Shown here: piece by piece, positions 45,413 to 53,555 of the stretch
Layout of the letters: the number at the start of each line of letters is the position of its first letter
Position numbering within the stretch: the stretch's first letter is position 1
NCBI RefSeq assembly: GCF_036010485.1
Contig: NZ_CP108568.1
Span: 434,001 to 498,000, forward strand
Source of the DNA: Streptomyces sp. NBC_01198
Lineage (GTDB): Bacteria > Actinomycetota > Actinomycetes > Streptomycetales > Streptomycetaceae
Length of the DNA: 64,000 nt
Direction: 5' to 3'
The notes under the pieces: generated by a model
The model's input: the letters and a program-made list of their open reading frames with translations, nothing else
Database searches by the model: none
Told to the model about the DNA's origin: nothing
Program-made: the position numbers and the translations under genes

Positions 45413-46618
45413 TCAGAGGGCCGGCCGCCGCGGGAACCGTACGACGAGCACCGCCACGTCGTCGTCGAAGACCTGGCCGTGGTTGGCGATGACCTCGTCG
45501 CACCACACGTCCAGCGGGGCCGTGGCCAGCGATCCCGCCTGCGCGGCCAGCGCACGCAGGCCCTCGTCGATGTCCTGGCCGCGCCGCTCGACCAGGCCGT
45601 CGGTGAACAGCAGCAGGGTGCTCCCCGGCGGCAGCGGGTACTCGTGGTCGGGCCGCGGCAGCCGGGTGTCGACACCGACCGGGATGCCGTGCCGTGGCGG
45701 GGCGAGGTAGCAGACGGCGCCGTCCACGGTGACCAGCAGCGGCGGCGGGTGCCCGGCGTTGGTCCAGTGGAAGGTGTACTCCCCCGCGCTGCGCTCCTCC
45801 AGCCGGCCGAGCACCAGGGTGGCCGCGGGCGGGTCGATGAGGGTCGCGACGACGTCGTCCAGCTTCGAGACGATCATGCCCGGCGGCCCGCCCCGGTCGT
45901 GGGCCAGAGCCCGCAGCATGTTGCGGAACTGCCCCATGACCGGGGCCACCCCGGGGTCGTGCCCGGTGACGTCGCCGACGACGACGCAGGCCACTCCGTC
46001 GGGCAGGATCTGGACGTCGTACCAGTCGCCGCCGAGATTGGGCAGCTCGGAGGCCGGCTGGTAGCGCGCCCGCACCTCGATCGGGGCAATGTCGGGCAGC
46101 GCGGGCAGCAGGCTGCGCTGGAACTGCTCGGTGGTGTACTTCAGCCGTTCGTAGAGCCGGGTGTTCTCGATGCTGACGCTGGCGGCGCTGGCCAGCGCCG
46201 CCAGCAGGGTCTGGTCGTCGTCGTTGAAGGGCGTCCCGTCGTTCTTGCCCGACAGGCACAGGTTGCCGTAGACCGTGCCGCGTACGGTCAGCGGGACGCC
46301 CAGCACGCTCCGGGTCGCCGGGTGCCCCGGCGGCTGGCCCGGGGCCCACTCCTTGGTGCCGACCGTGATGACGTCGACCACGTTGCCGCCCTCGCCGACC
46401 ACCCCGAGCGAGCCGTGGCGGGCGTCCACCAGGTCGATGCCCGCCAGCACGATCTGGTGCAGCACGCTGCGCATGTCCATGTCCGCGCTCATGGCCACGA
46501 CCGCGTCCAGCAGCCGGCGCTGCCTGCGCTGGCGCGTTTCCAGCCTGCGCAGCTGCTCCTCGAGGGAGGCCGCCGGCCCGTCCCGGCCCGGGGCGCCGGA
46601 CCCGGTGTCCTCGGTCAT
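45413..46618 (-). CDS. GAF-domain PP2C/SpoIIE-type serine phosphatase
   Basis: A 401-residue regulator with a coiled-coil-like start (EEQLRRLETRQRRQRRLLDA), a GAF domain (about 35-180: GSLGVVGEG, RSVLGVPLTVRGTVYGNLCL) and a SpoIIE-type PP2C phosphatase (about 195-400). Metal-binding aspartates appear in NLGGDWYDV, VVGDVTGHD, LLLFTDGLVERR and DDDVAVLVVR. Such proteins dephosphorylate anti-anti-sigma factors in partner-switching pathways. The ATG at 46618 has GGAGGT 7 nt upstream. A separate RsbW-like kinase is encoded at 61270, but a link is not shown. Confidence 0.94.
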   Translation of the reverse strand: MTEDTGSGAPGRDGPAASLEEQLRRLETRQRRQRRLLDAVVAMSADMDMRSVLHQIVLAGIDLVDARHGSLGVVGEGGNVVDVITVGTKEWAPGQPPGHPATRSVLGVPLTVRGTVYGNLCLSGKNDGTPFNDDDQTLLAALASAASVSIENTRLYERLKYTTEQFQRSLLPALPDIAPIEVRARYQPASELPNLGGDWYDVQILPDGVACVVVGDVTGHDPGVAPVMGQFRNMLRALAHDRGGPPGMIVSKLDDVVATLIDPPAATLVLGRLEERSAGEYTFHWTNAGHPPPLLVTVDGAVCYLAPPRHGIPVGVDTRLPRPDHEYPLPPGSTLLLFTDGLVERRGQDIDEGLRALAAQAGSLATAPLDVWCDEVIANHGQVFDDDVAVLVVRFPRRPAL

Positions 46619-46662
46619 GCCCGCACCTCCTCGCCGGTCCGCACCTTCCCGCCGGCCGCCGG

Positions 46663-47190
46663 TCACCAGGCGTAGATCCGCGCCATGATCTCCTGCCGGG
46701 CCGCGCCGTGCGGCCCGGGAAAGGCGATGACCAGCGGCAGGCCGTCGGGATCGCGGCCCTCGACCACCGTCACGCCGTCCGCGGTCTCCTTGGAGGAGAT
46801 GTGGGCGGCGCGCTCCTTGAGCAGCCGCTCGCAGCGCTGGAGGTCGTCGGCGCTGTTCGCGGTCCAGATCACGTACTGCACGCCGATGGCGCCGAGCGGG
46901 TGCTCACTGCCGGAGCCCATGACGCGCAGATACAGCTGGGTGTCGGCCGAGCCGACCAGCAGCGCGGCCGTCGTGGTGCGGACCGCGACCCGCATCAGCA
47001 GCAGTTCCCGGTAGAACTCCATCGCCCGGTCGAGGTCGCGGACGAAGACCACCACCGAGGCCAGTCTCGGCCCGTGCCCGACCTCGGCCGCGTCGTTCTC
47101 GTCGCCGGGCCGGCCGCCGCCCTGCCCGTCGTGGCCGGCGCCGGCCGGCGGCTCACCGGCAGCGGGCGCCCCGGCCGCATCCGATCCCAT
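46663..47190 (-). CDS. VOC-family (glyoxalase/bleomycin-resistance fold) protein
   Basis: A 175-residue protein. After a 40-residue disordered Gly/Ala/Pro-rich tail it has one VOC domain: LASVVVFVRDLDRAMEFYREL, LYLRVMGSGSEHPLG and VVEGRDPDGLPLVIAFPG. The ATG at 47190 has AAGGGG 6 nt upstream. The activity is unassigned. VOC proteins include lyases, dioxygenases and drug-binding proteins. It lies 44 nt upstream of the phosphatase gene on the same strand. Confidence 0.87.
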   Translation of the reverse strand: MGSDAAGAPAAGEPPAGAGHDGQGGGRPGDENDAAEVGHGPRLASVVVFVRDLDRAMEFYRELLLMRVAVRTTTAALLVGSADTQLYLRVMGSGSEHPLGAIGVQYVIWTANSADDLQRCERLLKERAAHISSKETADGVTVVEGRDPDGLPLVIAFPGPHGAARQEIMARIYAW

Positions 47191-47415
47191 CCAGAGCCCC
47201 TTGTCCGCTCGTCCACCGGCCGTCGACCGCCGATCCCGGCACCCGCCGGAAATCCTCGTCTTCACGCTACAGGCGACCCGAAGACGCCGCTCGGCATGAC
47301 GCAGGTGCGTGGTACGTCCGGTCCCGGGCGGCCGTCCGCGCGGCTGCCGGGTTACCGTCGGTCGTGTACCGCAAGCGCGTGCCGTCCGGCCGCGCGCCCC
47401 GACGTGGAGCCGCTC

Positions 47416-48081
47416 ATGACCACACCGCAGGACCTGCTGATCGTCGCCATGGACGTGGAGTCGAGCCGCCCGGTGGAGTCGGGCGACCTCTCGCTCGTCC
47501 TGGCCGGCGCCGAACTGGTCGATCTGCTCGACGCCGGCCTCGTCACGCTGGACGGCGAGCTCCTGGTGCCAGGGCCCGGGAGCACGCCGGACGACCGGCT
47601 GCTGGCCGAGGCCGCGGCGGCGCTGGTGCGGCAGCGGCCGTACGAGTCGGTCGAGGACTGGCTGTGGCGCAGGGGCCGCGCGCTGTCCGCGGCGTATGTG
47701 GACGTCATGGAGTCCGAGGGGCAGATCACCCGGCAGCACCGGCGGCTGCTCCCCGGCCGGCCGGGTCCCGCGACGCCCGCCGACACACCCGCCAGGCGGC
47801 GCGCCACCGAGCGCTGGACCTCGGGCGAACCGGTCCTCGCGCTCCTGGCGGGCGCGCTCGGCATCCGCCCCGGGTCGGGCGACGAGCCGCCGGCCGCCGA
47901 AGAGGAGGTGGCCGCCGGTGAGGCGGAAGCGCCCTCCGACGACCCGGCGGTGGCCGACGAGGCGGTCGTCGCCGTCCTGGCGACGGTCGGCGACGCGGTG
48001 ATGGAGCTGGACGCCGTACGCCAGCGGCGGGACATCGAGCAGGCCGCCTTCGACAACATCTGGCGCGGTCCGGGCGGCTGA
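47416..48081 (+). CDS. GPP34 (GOLPH3/VPS74-like) family protein
   Basis: A 221-residue protein of the GPP34 fold. TTPQDLLIVAMDVESSRPV, LSLVLAGAELVDLLDAGLV and ESVEDWLWRRG match the family layout. Near residue 155 there is an acidic linker. Eukaryotic members bind phosphatidylinositol 4-phosphate. Streptomycete members are common and uncharacterised. The ATG at 47416 follows GGAG by 7 nt. It is monocistronic. Confidence 0.88.
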   Translation: MTTPQDLLIVAMDVESSRPVESGDLSLVLAGAELVDLLDAGLVTLDGELLVPGPGSTPDDRLLAEAAAALVRQRPYESVEDWLWRRGRALSAAYVDVMESEGQITRQHRRLLPGRPGPATPADTPARRRATERWTSGEPVLALLAGALGIRPGSGDEPPAAEEEVAAGEAEAPSDDPAVADEAVVAVLATVGDAVMELDAVRQRRDIEQAAFDNIWRGPGG

Positions 48082-48286
48082 CACCCGGCGGCGGGGTCCT
48101 CGGCGGCTCCGCGCGGCACTGCGGGAGCCGGGCCGCGGCGGCGGCCGTGCCTGCCGCGCGGGCGCCGGGGGCTGTCCTTGTGCCGGCCGGGACAGGACGA
48201 TGGGGCCGGACATGTCACGAGGGGGCCGGGCGCCCCGTCGTACTCAGTGGCCCGCGCCCGCGGGCCGCGGAGACCGGAGGCAGCCG

Positions 48287-48679
48287 ATGACGAGTACCCC
48301 TTCGCCGCTCGCGCGGTTCACCAGGCACAAGACGATCCTGCTCACCACGTACAAGCGGGACGGCACCCCGGTCGGCACGGCGGTGAGTATCGCCTTCGAC
48401 GGGGACCGGCCCGTCTTCAGGACCTACAGCGCGGCCTGGAAGGTCAAGCGGTTGCGGAACAACCCGGACGTCGAGATCGCGCCGTGCACTGCGCGGGGGA
48501 AGCCCACCGGTGCTCCCGAGCAGGCGCGGGCCATTCTGCTCGGCGGCGCGGAGGCGGCCGCGGCGGCGAAGGCCCTCGCCCGCAAGTACCCGGTCCTGCA
48601 CGGCTTCCTGGTGCCGTTCCTGCACCGCAGGAAGCACTGGCAGACGCTGCACTACGTGCTGACCGCACGCGGCGAGTAG
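48287..48679 (+). CDS. PPOX-class F420-dependent oxidoreductase/FMN-binding split-barrel protein
   Basis: A 130-residue split-barrel flavoprotein: FTRHKTILLTTYKRDGTPVGTAVSI in pattern, RPVFRTYSAAWKVKRLRNN and VEIAPCTARGKPTG. KRLRNNPDVEI is the usual cofactor-facing block of this group. The ATG at 48287 has CGGAGG 6 nt upstream. The substrate is unknown. The partner gene order gives no clue. Confidence 0.92.
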   Translation: MTSTPSPLARFTRHKTILLTTYKRDGTPVGTAVSIAFDGDRPVFRTYSAAWKVKRLRNNPDVEIAPCTARGKPTGAPEQARAILLGGAEAAAAAKALARKYPVLHGFLVPFLHRRKHWQTLHYVLTARGE

Positions 48680-48730
48680 TGCCGCACGCGGGGCCGGGCC
48701 GCCGTCAGTTCACCCGGCCCCGCCCGGGGC

Positions 48731-49165
48731 TCAGGCCTCGGCGCGGACCAGCAGCACCGAGACCGGCGCGGCCTTCGCCACGCCGCGGCTGACGCTGGTG
48801 TGCAGCAGCGCGGAGATCCCGTTGTAGTGGCCGGGGCCGACGGCGATCAGGTCGCTGCCCAGGGCCGCGGCCCGCTCGACCAGGATGCCGGCCAGGTCCT
48901 CGCGCAGCCCCTCGTCCACCTCGCCGTCCGCGGTGATCCCGGCGGCCCGCAGCGTGGCGAGCGCCTCGTCCACGACCTGCTTGCCCTCCGCGGGGTTCTC
49001 GGCGGTGTAGACGCCGCCGGAGATGCCGTCGGTGATGACCTGGGAGGGCCTGACGTGGATGACGTGGACGGCCGCGCCGGTCAGCCCGGCCAGCGACGCC
49101 ACGGTGTCCAGCACCCCTGCGCCGTGGGACGAACCGTCGACGGCGGCCAGGATCTTCTTGTACAT
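48731..49165 (-). CDS. Universal stress protein family
   Basis: A 144-residue single-domain UspA-like protein. KKILAAVDGSSHG at the N terminus and ALGSDLIAVGPGHYNGISALLHTSVSRGVAKAAPVSVLLV in overall pattern give the nucleotide-binding fold. The usual G-x2-G-x9-GS ATP motif is altered (GPGHYNG...TSVSRG), so ATP binding is uncertain. The ATG at 49165 has AAGGAAG 8 nt upstream. Confidence 0.93.
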   Translation of the reverse strand: MYKKILAAVDGSSHGAGVLDTVASLAGLTGAAVHVIHVRPSQVITDGISGGVYTAENPAEGKQVVDEALATLRAAGITADGEVDEGLREDLAGILVERAAALGSDLIAVGPGHYNGISALLHTSVSRGVAKAAPVSVLLVRAEA

Positions 49166-49322
49166 GCGATCAACTTCCTTGTCCGAAGGGGCCTCAGGGG
49201 TCCGCGGCCCGCCGTCATGGGACAGCCGCCGGGGGTGCTGATCAATTCCCGGATCCGGCGTGACGGGCACCACGCCCGCCGCGGCCGGATCGGGACCCTT
49301 CGCTACGAGGAGCCGCCGCGGG

Positions 49323-49571
49323 TCAGAGCATGAGCTCGATCGCCATCCCGAGCGCCCCGGCGGCGAAGATGCCGACGACGAACATGATGCCGATGATCGG
49401 TGCCGTGGCCCAGCCGCGGCTGAGCGGGAGGCGTTCGGGACCGTCGAGCGAGGAGATCCCCGATTCGGCCGGCGAGGTCTGCCCGGCCCCCTGCACCGTG
49501 TCCTCGGGGACGCTCAGCCCCTCGTCCGGCAGGTGCGGGTTCACGGACCGTGCGGGGTGGGTGACCGCCAT
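49323..49571 (-). CDS. Small single-pass membrane protein (possibly DUF6480-like)
   Basis: An 82-residue protein with an acidic, Pro/Ser-rich first half and one C-terminal membrane segment (APIIGIMFVVGIFAAGALGM). The layout resembles small streptomycete DUF6480 proteins, but I am not sure of that match. The ATG at 49571 has GGAGG 6 nt upstream, which supports real translation. It ends 157 nt upstream of the universal stress protein gene in the same direction. Function unknown. Confidence 0.72.
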   Translation of the reverse strand: MAVTHPARSVNPHLPDEGLSVPEDTVQGAGQTSPAESGISSLDGPERLPLSRGWATAPIIGIMFVVGIFAAGALGMAIELML

Positions 49572-49758
49572 GGTGGGCCTCCGATGGTTGCCCGGGAAAG
49601 TCTTTCCGCACCTCGGGTACCCATTCCGGACACGGCAATGCGCAGCCGGAACGTCCGCCGATCAGGGGGCCGCAAAGGGGATCTTCCCCGCAAGCGGACC
49701 CCAATCTTGAGAAGTTCCCGACCAGGCGTCAGCCGGCTTCATATTCTCCGGGGGTCAT

Positions 49759-49778
49759 CGGCAGCCGAAAAGCTGCCG
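49759..49778 (+). promoter_or_regulatory. Hairpin in the 5' region of the amidase gene
   Basis: CGGCAGC (49759-49765) and GCTGCCG (49772-49778) pair perfectly over a CGAAAA loop, 24 nt before the amidase start. It is probably in the 5' leader and could affect translation or stability. The region 49572-49802 shows no other feature. Confidence 0.4.
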
Positions 49779-49802
49779 CCCACTGTCCAATGCGGAGTAT
49801 GC

Positions 49803-50933
49803 ATGGCCTTGCACGAGCACGAGGTGGATCGCCGAACGCTGTTCAGGGTCGGACTGGGAACCGCGGTCGCCGCGGTTGTCGGCACCGGACTCGCCCTTCC
49901 CGGTACCGCCGAGGCCGAGCCCTCGGCCGAGTTCCCCTGGATCATCGACTGCGACAGCTGGGGCGCCCGGCCGCCGTCCAGCCCGATCCAGATCACCGGC
50001 AACACGACGAACAAGATCATCCTGCACCACATGGCATTCCCCAACGTCACCGACTACTCCCGCGAGCACGCCGTCCAGCTGGCCAAGGACTGCCAGGACC
50101 TGCACATGGACACCAACGGCTGGGCGGACACCGGCCAGCACTTCACCGTCAGCCGGGGCGGCTACGTCCTGGAGGGCCGGCACCGCAGCCTGGAGACGCT
50201 GGAAGCCGGCGAGCACCAGGTCACCGCGGCCCACTGCCCCGGGGAGAACGGCAACGCCATCGGCATCGAGAACGAGGGCACGTACATCACCGAGACGCCG
50301 CCCGAGGCGCTGCTCGACTCGCTCGTGCAGCTGTGCGTCGCGGTGTGCGGGAAGTTCGAGCTGAACGCCTGGGACATCTTCGGCCACTGGGACTTCCGGA
50401 TCACCGACTGCCCGGGGATCGCCTTCTACGCGCAGTTCCCGATGATCCGCGCCCGGGTGCTGCGCGCCATGGACGTCAAGCCGTCCGCGGCGCCGGCCCG
50501 CCGGTGGCCGGACATCTGGCGCTTCGTGGACAGCCCGGTCGTCCAGGTGGGGCAGTACCTGCTCGACAACGCCGGCTACGCGCTCACACCGGACGGCGTC
50601 TTCGGCTACGACATGAACGACGCGCTCGCTGATTTCCAGACCACCCGGGGCATCCCGGTGACGCCGGACTCCACCTTCGACACCACGACGTGGGAGGCCC
50701 TCGCCCCGCCGCTCGACAAGCACGCCGCCGGCCTGCCGGTCACCGCGCTGCAGTTCATGCTCGCCCGCAAGGGCTACGCGGAGGTGACCGCCACCGGGGA
50801 GTTCGACCACCCGACGATGAAGGCGGTGCAGTCCATGCAGCGCCTGCACGGCCTCAGGCCCGACGGCAAGGTCGACCTGAGCACCTGGTGCGCCGTGGTC
50901 GGCGGCTCGGTGCGCGAGGCGTTCCACCGCTGA
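49803..50933 (+). CDS. Tat-exported N-acetylmuramoyl-L-alanine amidase with peptidoglycan-binding repeats
   Basis: A 376-residue cell-wall amidase. The N terminus has a twin-arginine signal (DRRTLFRVGLGTAVAAVVGT) with a cleavage-like ALPGTAEAE. An Amidase_2 domain follows (about 45-220): IILHHMAFP with zinc ligand His, AIGIENEGTY and GHWDFRITDCPG supplying His and Cys ligands. Two peptidoglycan-binding-like repeats end the protein (VQVGQYLLDNAGYAL and LQFMLARKGYAEV). The ATG at 49803 has GGAG 6 nt upstream. It would cleave the amide linking muramic acid to the stem peptide outside the membrane. Confidence 0.93.
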   Translation: MALHEHEVDRRTLFRVGLGTAVAAVVGTGLALPGTAEAEPSAEFPWIIDCDSWGARPPSSPIQITGNTTNKIILHHMAFPNVTDYSREHAVQLAKDCQDLHMDTNGWADTGQHFTVSRGGYVLEGRHRSLETLEAGEHQVTAAHCPGENGNAIGIENEGTYITETPPEALLDSLVQLCVAVCGKFELNAWDIFGHWDFRITDCPGIAFYAQFPMIRARVLRAMDVKPSAAPARRWPDIWRFVDSPVVQVGQYLLDNAGYALTPDGVFGYDMNDALADFQTTRGIPVTPDSTFDTTTWEALAPPLDKHAAGLPVTALQFMLARKGYAEVTATGEFDHPTMKAVQSMQRLHGLRPDGKVDLSTWCAVVGGSVREAFHR

Positions 50934-50941
50934 GCCGGCGA

Positions 50942-50983
50942 CGGGTCTCCCTGCCCGGCCCCCGGGCCGGACGGGGGGACCCG
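50942..50983. terminator. Terminator hairpin between the amidase and HTH genes
   Basis: CGGGTC pairs with GACCCG as an outer stem and CCGGCCC with GGGCCGG as an inner stem around a CC loop, just after the amidase stop. It lies between convergent genes. Confidence 0.75.
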
Positions 50984-51024
50984 CACGGGGCCGCCCTGGC
51001 GACCACCGGCGCGGATCCGCCGGG

Positions 51025-51624
51025 CTAGCCGTCGCCCCTGAGCCGGTCGCGCTGGATCTGGCGGGCCAGGGCGCGGCGCACCGAGGCCGGTGCGGCGGGG
51101 GCGGCGGCCGAGAGGTCGGGGAGGTCCAGGCCGCGGCTGATCGTGTCGTACGCGGCACGGTAGGCGGCGGGCAGTTCGGCGTGGCGCACCCGCAGGTCCT
51201 CCTCGACCAGGCGGCGCAGCTCGTCCACGCTCTGCGGGGTGAAGCGCTTCCTCCCCCTGGCGACGGCCTGGACGTGGCGTGCGCAGGCGGCCGCGTCGCA
51301 GGTCTCGGCGATCTCCTCGGCCAGGGCCCAGAGCCGTCCTTCGAGCCAGGGTGCGTCGCCCTGGTCGAGGCCGAGCCCGAGCGGCGGCGCCGGCTCGCCC
51401 GTCCGGTGCCTGGCCACCTGCTTGGACACCGCGGGCTGGCTCATGTCGGTGAGCCGGGCGATCCGGTCCTGGGTCCAGCCGAAGCCCGCGAAGACCTGGA
51501 TCATCTCCGTACGCAGCTTCCGCATCTCCTCGCCGGCCCGGATGACGTCGTTCATGTCGGCGAGCATCCGGGCGGCCTGCTCCTCGGTCAGCGTCTCGGG
51601 TGCGCGTCGCATGTCCTCTGCCAT
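51025..51624 (-). CDS. Helix-turn-helix DNA-binding protein
   Basis: A 199-residue protein. Residues about 38-75 form a helix-turn-helix: EMIQVFAGFGWTQDRIARLTD and MSQPAVSKQVARHR. The rest is mostly helical (WLEGRLWALAEEIAETCD, FTPQSVDELRRLVEEDL) and unrecognised. ATG 51624 or ATG 51612 may be the start. The gene is divergent from the alpha/beta hydrolase over a 75-nt region packed with palindromes, so it is probably their regulator and autoregulated. Confidence 0.82.
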   Translation of the reverse strand: MAEDMRRAPETLTEEQAARMLADMNDVIRAGEEMRKLRTEMIQVFAGFGWTQDRIARLTDMSQPAVSKQVARHRTGEPAPPLGLGLDQGDAPWLEGRLWALAEEIAETCDAAACARHVQAVARGRKRFTPQSVDELRRLVEEDLRVRHAELPAAYRAAYDTISRGLDLPDLSAAAPAAPASVRRALARQIQRDRLRGDG

Positions 51625-51653
51625 AGCTGGTTGTATACCTGGATCCAGGAAAT

Positions 51654-51679
51654 ATAACCCGGTTGTACAACCGAGTTAT
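51654..51679. promoter_or_regulatory. 26-bp palindromic operator between divergent genes
   Basis: ATAAC-C-CGGTTGT at 51654-51666 mirrors ACAACCG-A-GTTAT at 51667-51679 with a single mismatched pair; the central CGGTTGTACAACCG is perfect. Next to it lie CCTGGATCCAGG (51638-51649), also perfectly palindromic, and GGTTGTATACC (51629-51639), a partial copy of the central half. The region is AT-rich and just before the hydrolase start. It probably binds the divergent HTH protein. Confidence 0.7.
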
Positions 51680-51699
51680 GGGCTGCAAGACTGCGCGCC

Positions 51700-52533
51700 A
51701 TGCCCACCTTCTCCGCATCCGACGGGACCCGGCTCGCCTACCGCGTCACCGGCGACGGCCCCCCGCTGCTGTGCCTGCCGGGCGGCCCCACCGACGCCCG
51801 CTACCTCGGCGATCTCGGCGGTCTGTCCGCCCACCGCCGGCTGGTCCTGCTCGATCCGCGCGGCACCGGCGGCTCCGCCGTGCCGCAGGACCCCTCCTCC
51901 TACCGCAGCGACCGCCAGGTCGAGGACGTCGAGGCGCTGCGTGCCCACCTCGGCCTGCCGCTGATCGACCTGCTGGCCCACTCCGGCGGCACCAACACCG
52001 CGGTGCAGTACGCGGCCCGCCACCCGCACCGGCTGCGCAGGCTCGCCCTGATCGGCCCCAGCACCCGGGCCGTCGGCATCCCGGTCACCGGGGACGTCCG
52101 GCGCGAGGTCGCCGGGCTGCGCGCGCACGAGCCGTGGTTCCCCACGGCCTTCGCCGCCCTGGCGGCGCTCACCTCGGGAGCGGGCACGCCGGCCGACGCG
52201 GAGGCCACCACACCGTTCTTCTACGGCCGTTGGGACGCCGGGGCCCGCGACCATCACGCGGCCGGCCGGCCGGCGAACGACGAGGCCGTCGCGCTCTTCG
52301 GGGCCGAGGACGCCTTCACCCCGCCCGCCACCCGCGCCGCCCTGGCGGCCTTCCCCTCCCCCGTGCTGCTGCTGACCGGCGAGTACGACGTGAACAGCCC
52401 GCCGCGCCCGACCGGCGAGGTGGCCGCCCTCTTCCCCGACGCCACCGTCAGCGTCCAGCCGGCCGCGGGCCACTACCCCTGGCTGGACGACCCGGCCGGC
52501 TTCACCGCGACGACCGCGGCCTTCCTGGCCTGA
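51700..52533 (+). CDS. Alpha/beta hydrolase (proline iminopeptidase-like)
   Basis: A 277-residue alpha/beta hydrolase. LLCLPGGPTDARYLGDLGGL is the oxyanion region typical of proline iminopeptidase relatives, LDPRGTGGS follows, the nucleophile elbow is LLAHSGGTN, and the Asp and His are in LTGEYDVNSPP and AAGHYPWLDDP. There is no signal peptide. Its 5' region overlaps the palindrome array, so it is likely regulated by the neighbouring HTH protein. Peptidase, esterase or lactonase activity are all possible. Confidence 0.93.
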   Translation: MPTFSASDGTRLAYRVTGDGPPLLCLPGGPTDARYLGDLGGLSAHRRLVLLDPRGTGGSAVPQDPSSYRSDRQVEDVEALRAHLGLPLIDLLAHSGGTNTAVQYAARHPHRLRRLALIGPSTRAVGIPVTGDVRREVAGLRAHEPWFPTAFAALAALTSGAGTPADAEATTPFFYGRWDAGARDHHAAGRPANDEAVALFGAEDAFTPPATRAALAAFPSPVLLLTGEYDVNSPPRPTGEVAALFPDATVSVQPAAGHYPWLDDPAGFTATTAAFLA

Positions 52534-52599
52534 CCGGCCGGCGGCCGGGCGCCCCGAAGCCGGTGCGGTGCGTGCCGTACCGGCCCCGGGGCTCGCCGG

Positions 52600-53385
52600 T
52601 CAGTCGTCCAGACCGCCCATGGTCAGGTTGACCGTGGTGCCGGTGAGGCCGCTCGCCCGGTCGCTCGCCATCAGGACCGCGGCTCCCGCCACGTCCGCGA
52701 GCGTCATGACCCGTCGCGGGTGGGTGGAGTCGGCGAGGTACTTCTGGAACTGCTCGTAGCCCAGTCCCGCCGCCTTGAGCCCGGCGACCTCCCGCATCGA
52801 GGGCGTCTCGGGAATGCCGTGCGGCCGCAGCGCGACCACCCGGATGCCGTGCGGCGCCAGTTCCGCGGACAGGCTCCGGGTCAGCGCCTCCTTGGCGGCC
52901 TGCGCCGGGGCGTAGCCGCCGACCAGGGTGGTGCCCGAGCGGGCCGGCAGCGCGGTCAGCGTCATGATCACCCCCGAGGCGTTCTCGATCATCCGCCGGG
53001 CCGCCAGGCGGGCGGTCAGGAAGTACGACCTGGTGTAGTCGGCGATCGGCAGCGAGAACCGGTCGGCGTCCAGGTCGACCAGCGGCACCCCCACCACCTC
53101 GGTGTCCGGCACCCCGACGGCGTTGAAGGAGACGTCCAGGCGCCCCGCCTGCTCAACCACGTACCGCAGATGGCTGTCCACGGCCTGCTCGTCCAGCGCG
53201 TCGACGGTGGCCGCCTCGGCCGATCCGCCGGCCGCGGCGATCTCCTCGGCGACGGCGTCGACCGGTTCCCTGCGGCGTCCGGTGACGAAGAGCCTGGCCC
53301 CCTCGCTGGCGAAGGCGCGGGCGACCGCGCCCCCGATCGCCCCTCCGGCGCCGTAGACCACCACGACCTTGTCCTTGAGCATCAT
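52600..53385 (-). CDS. Short-chain dehydrogenase/reductase with altered YxxxK motif
   Basis: A 261-residue SDR. The cofactor motif is VVYGAGGAIGGAVA and a serine lies in ALPARSGTTLVGG. The usual YxxxK motif reads YAPAQ, with Gln where the catalytic Lys is expected; a Lys follows three residues later (AQAAKEALTR). The NNAG motif is also changed to NAVG. It may bind nucleotide but have altered or no redox activity. ATG 53385 lies about 10 nt after AGAGG. It is divergent from an ECF sigma factor gene. Confidence 0.9.
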   Translation of the reverse strand: MMLKDKVVVVYGAGGAIGGAVARAFASEGARLFVTGRRREPVDAVAEEIAAAGGSAEAATVDALDEQAVDSHLRYVVEQAGRLDVSFNAVGVPDTEVVGVPLVDLDADRFSLPIADYTRSYFLTARLAARRMIENASGVIMTLTALPARSGTTLVGGYAPAQAAKEALTRSLSAELAPHGIRVVALRPHGIPETPSMREVAGLKAAGLGYEQFQKYLADSTHPRRVMTLADVAGAAVLMASDRASGLTGTTVNLTMGGLDD

Positions 53386-53555
53386 TGCCTGCGTTCCTCT
53401 CCCCTGCTTCACTGCGGCGATCCGTACCTGTCCGCGTATCGCCGCGGTCTTCGGTGGTGCGGACACCGCGCTTCCTGGCAAGTGGGCGTCCGGCGACCGC
53501 CCAGTTCGGGCCCCGGCCGGTGTCTGCACGGAGCGGGACCAGGCGCGGGGAAGGG

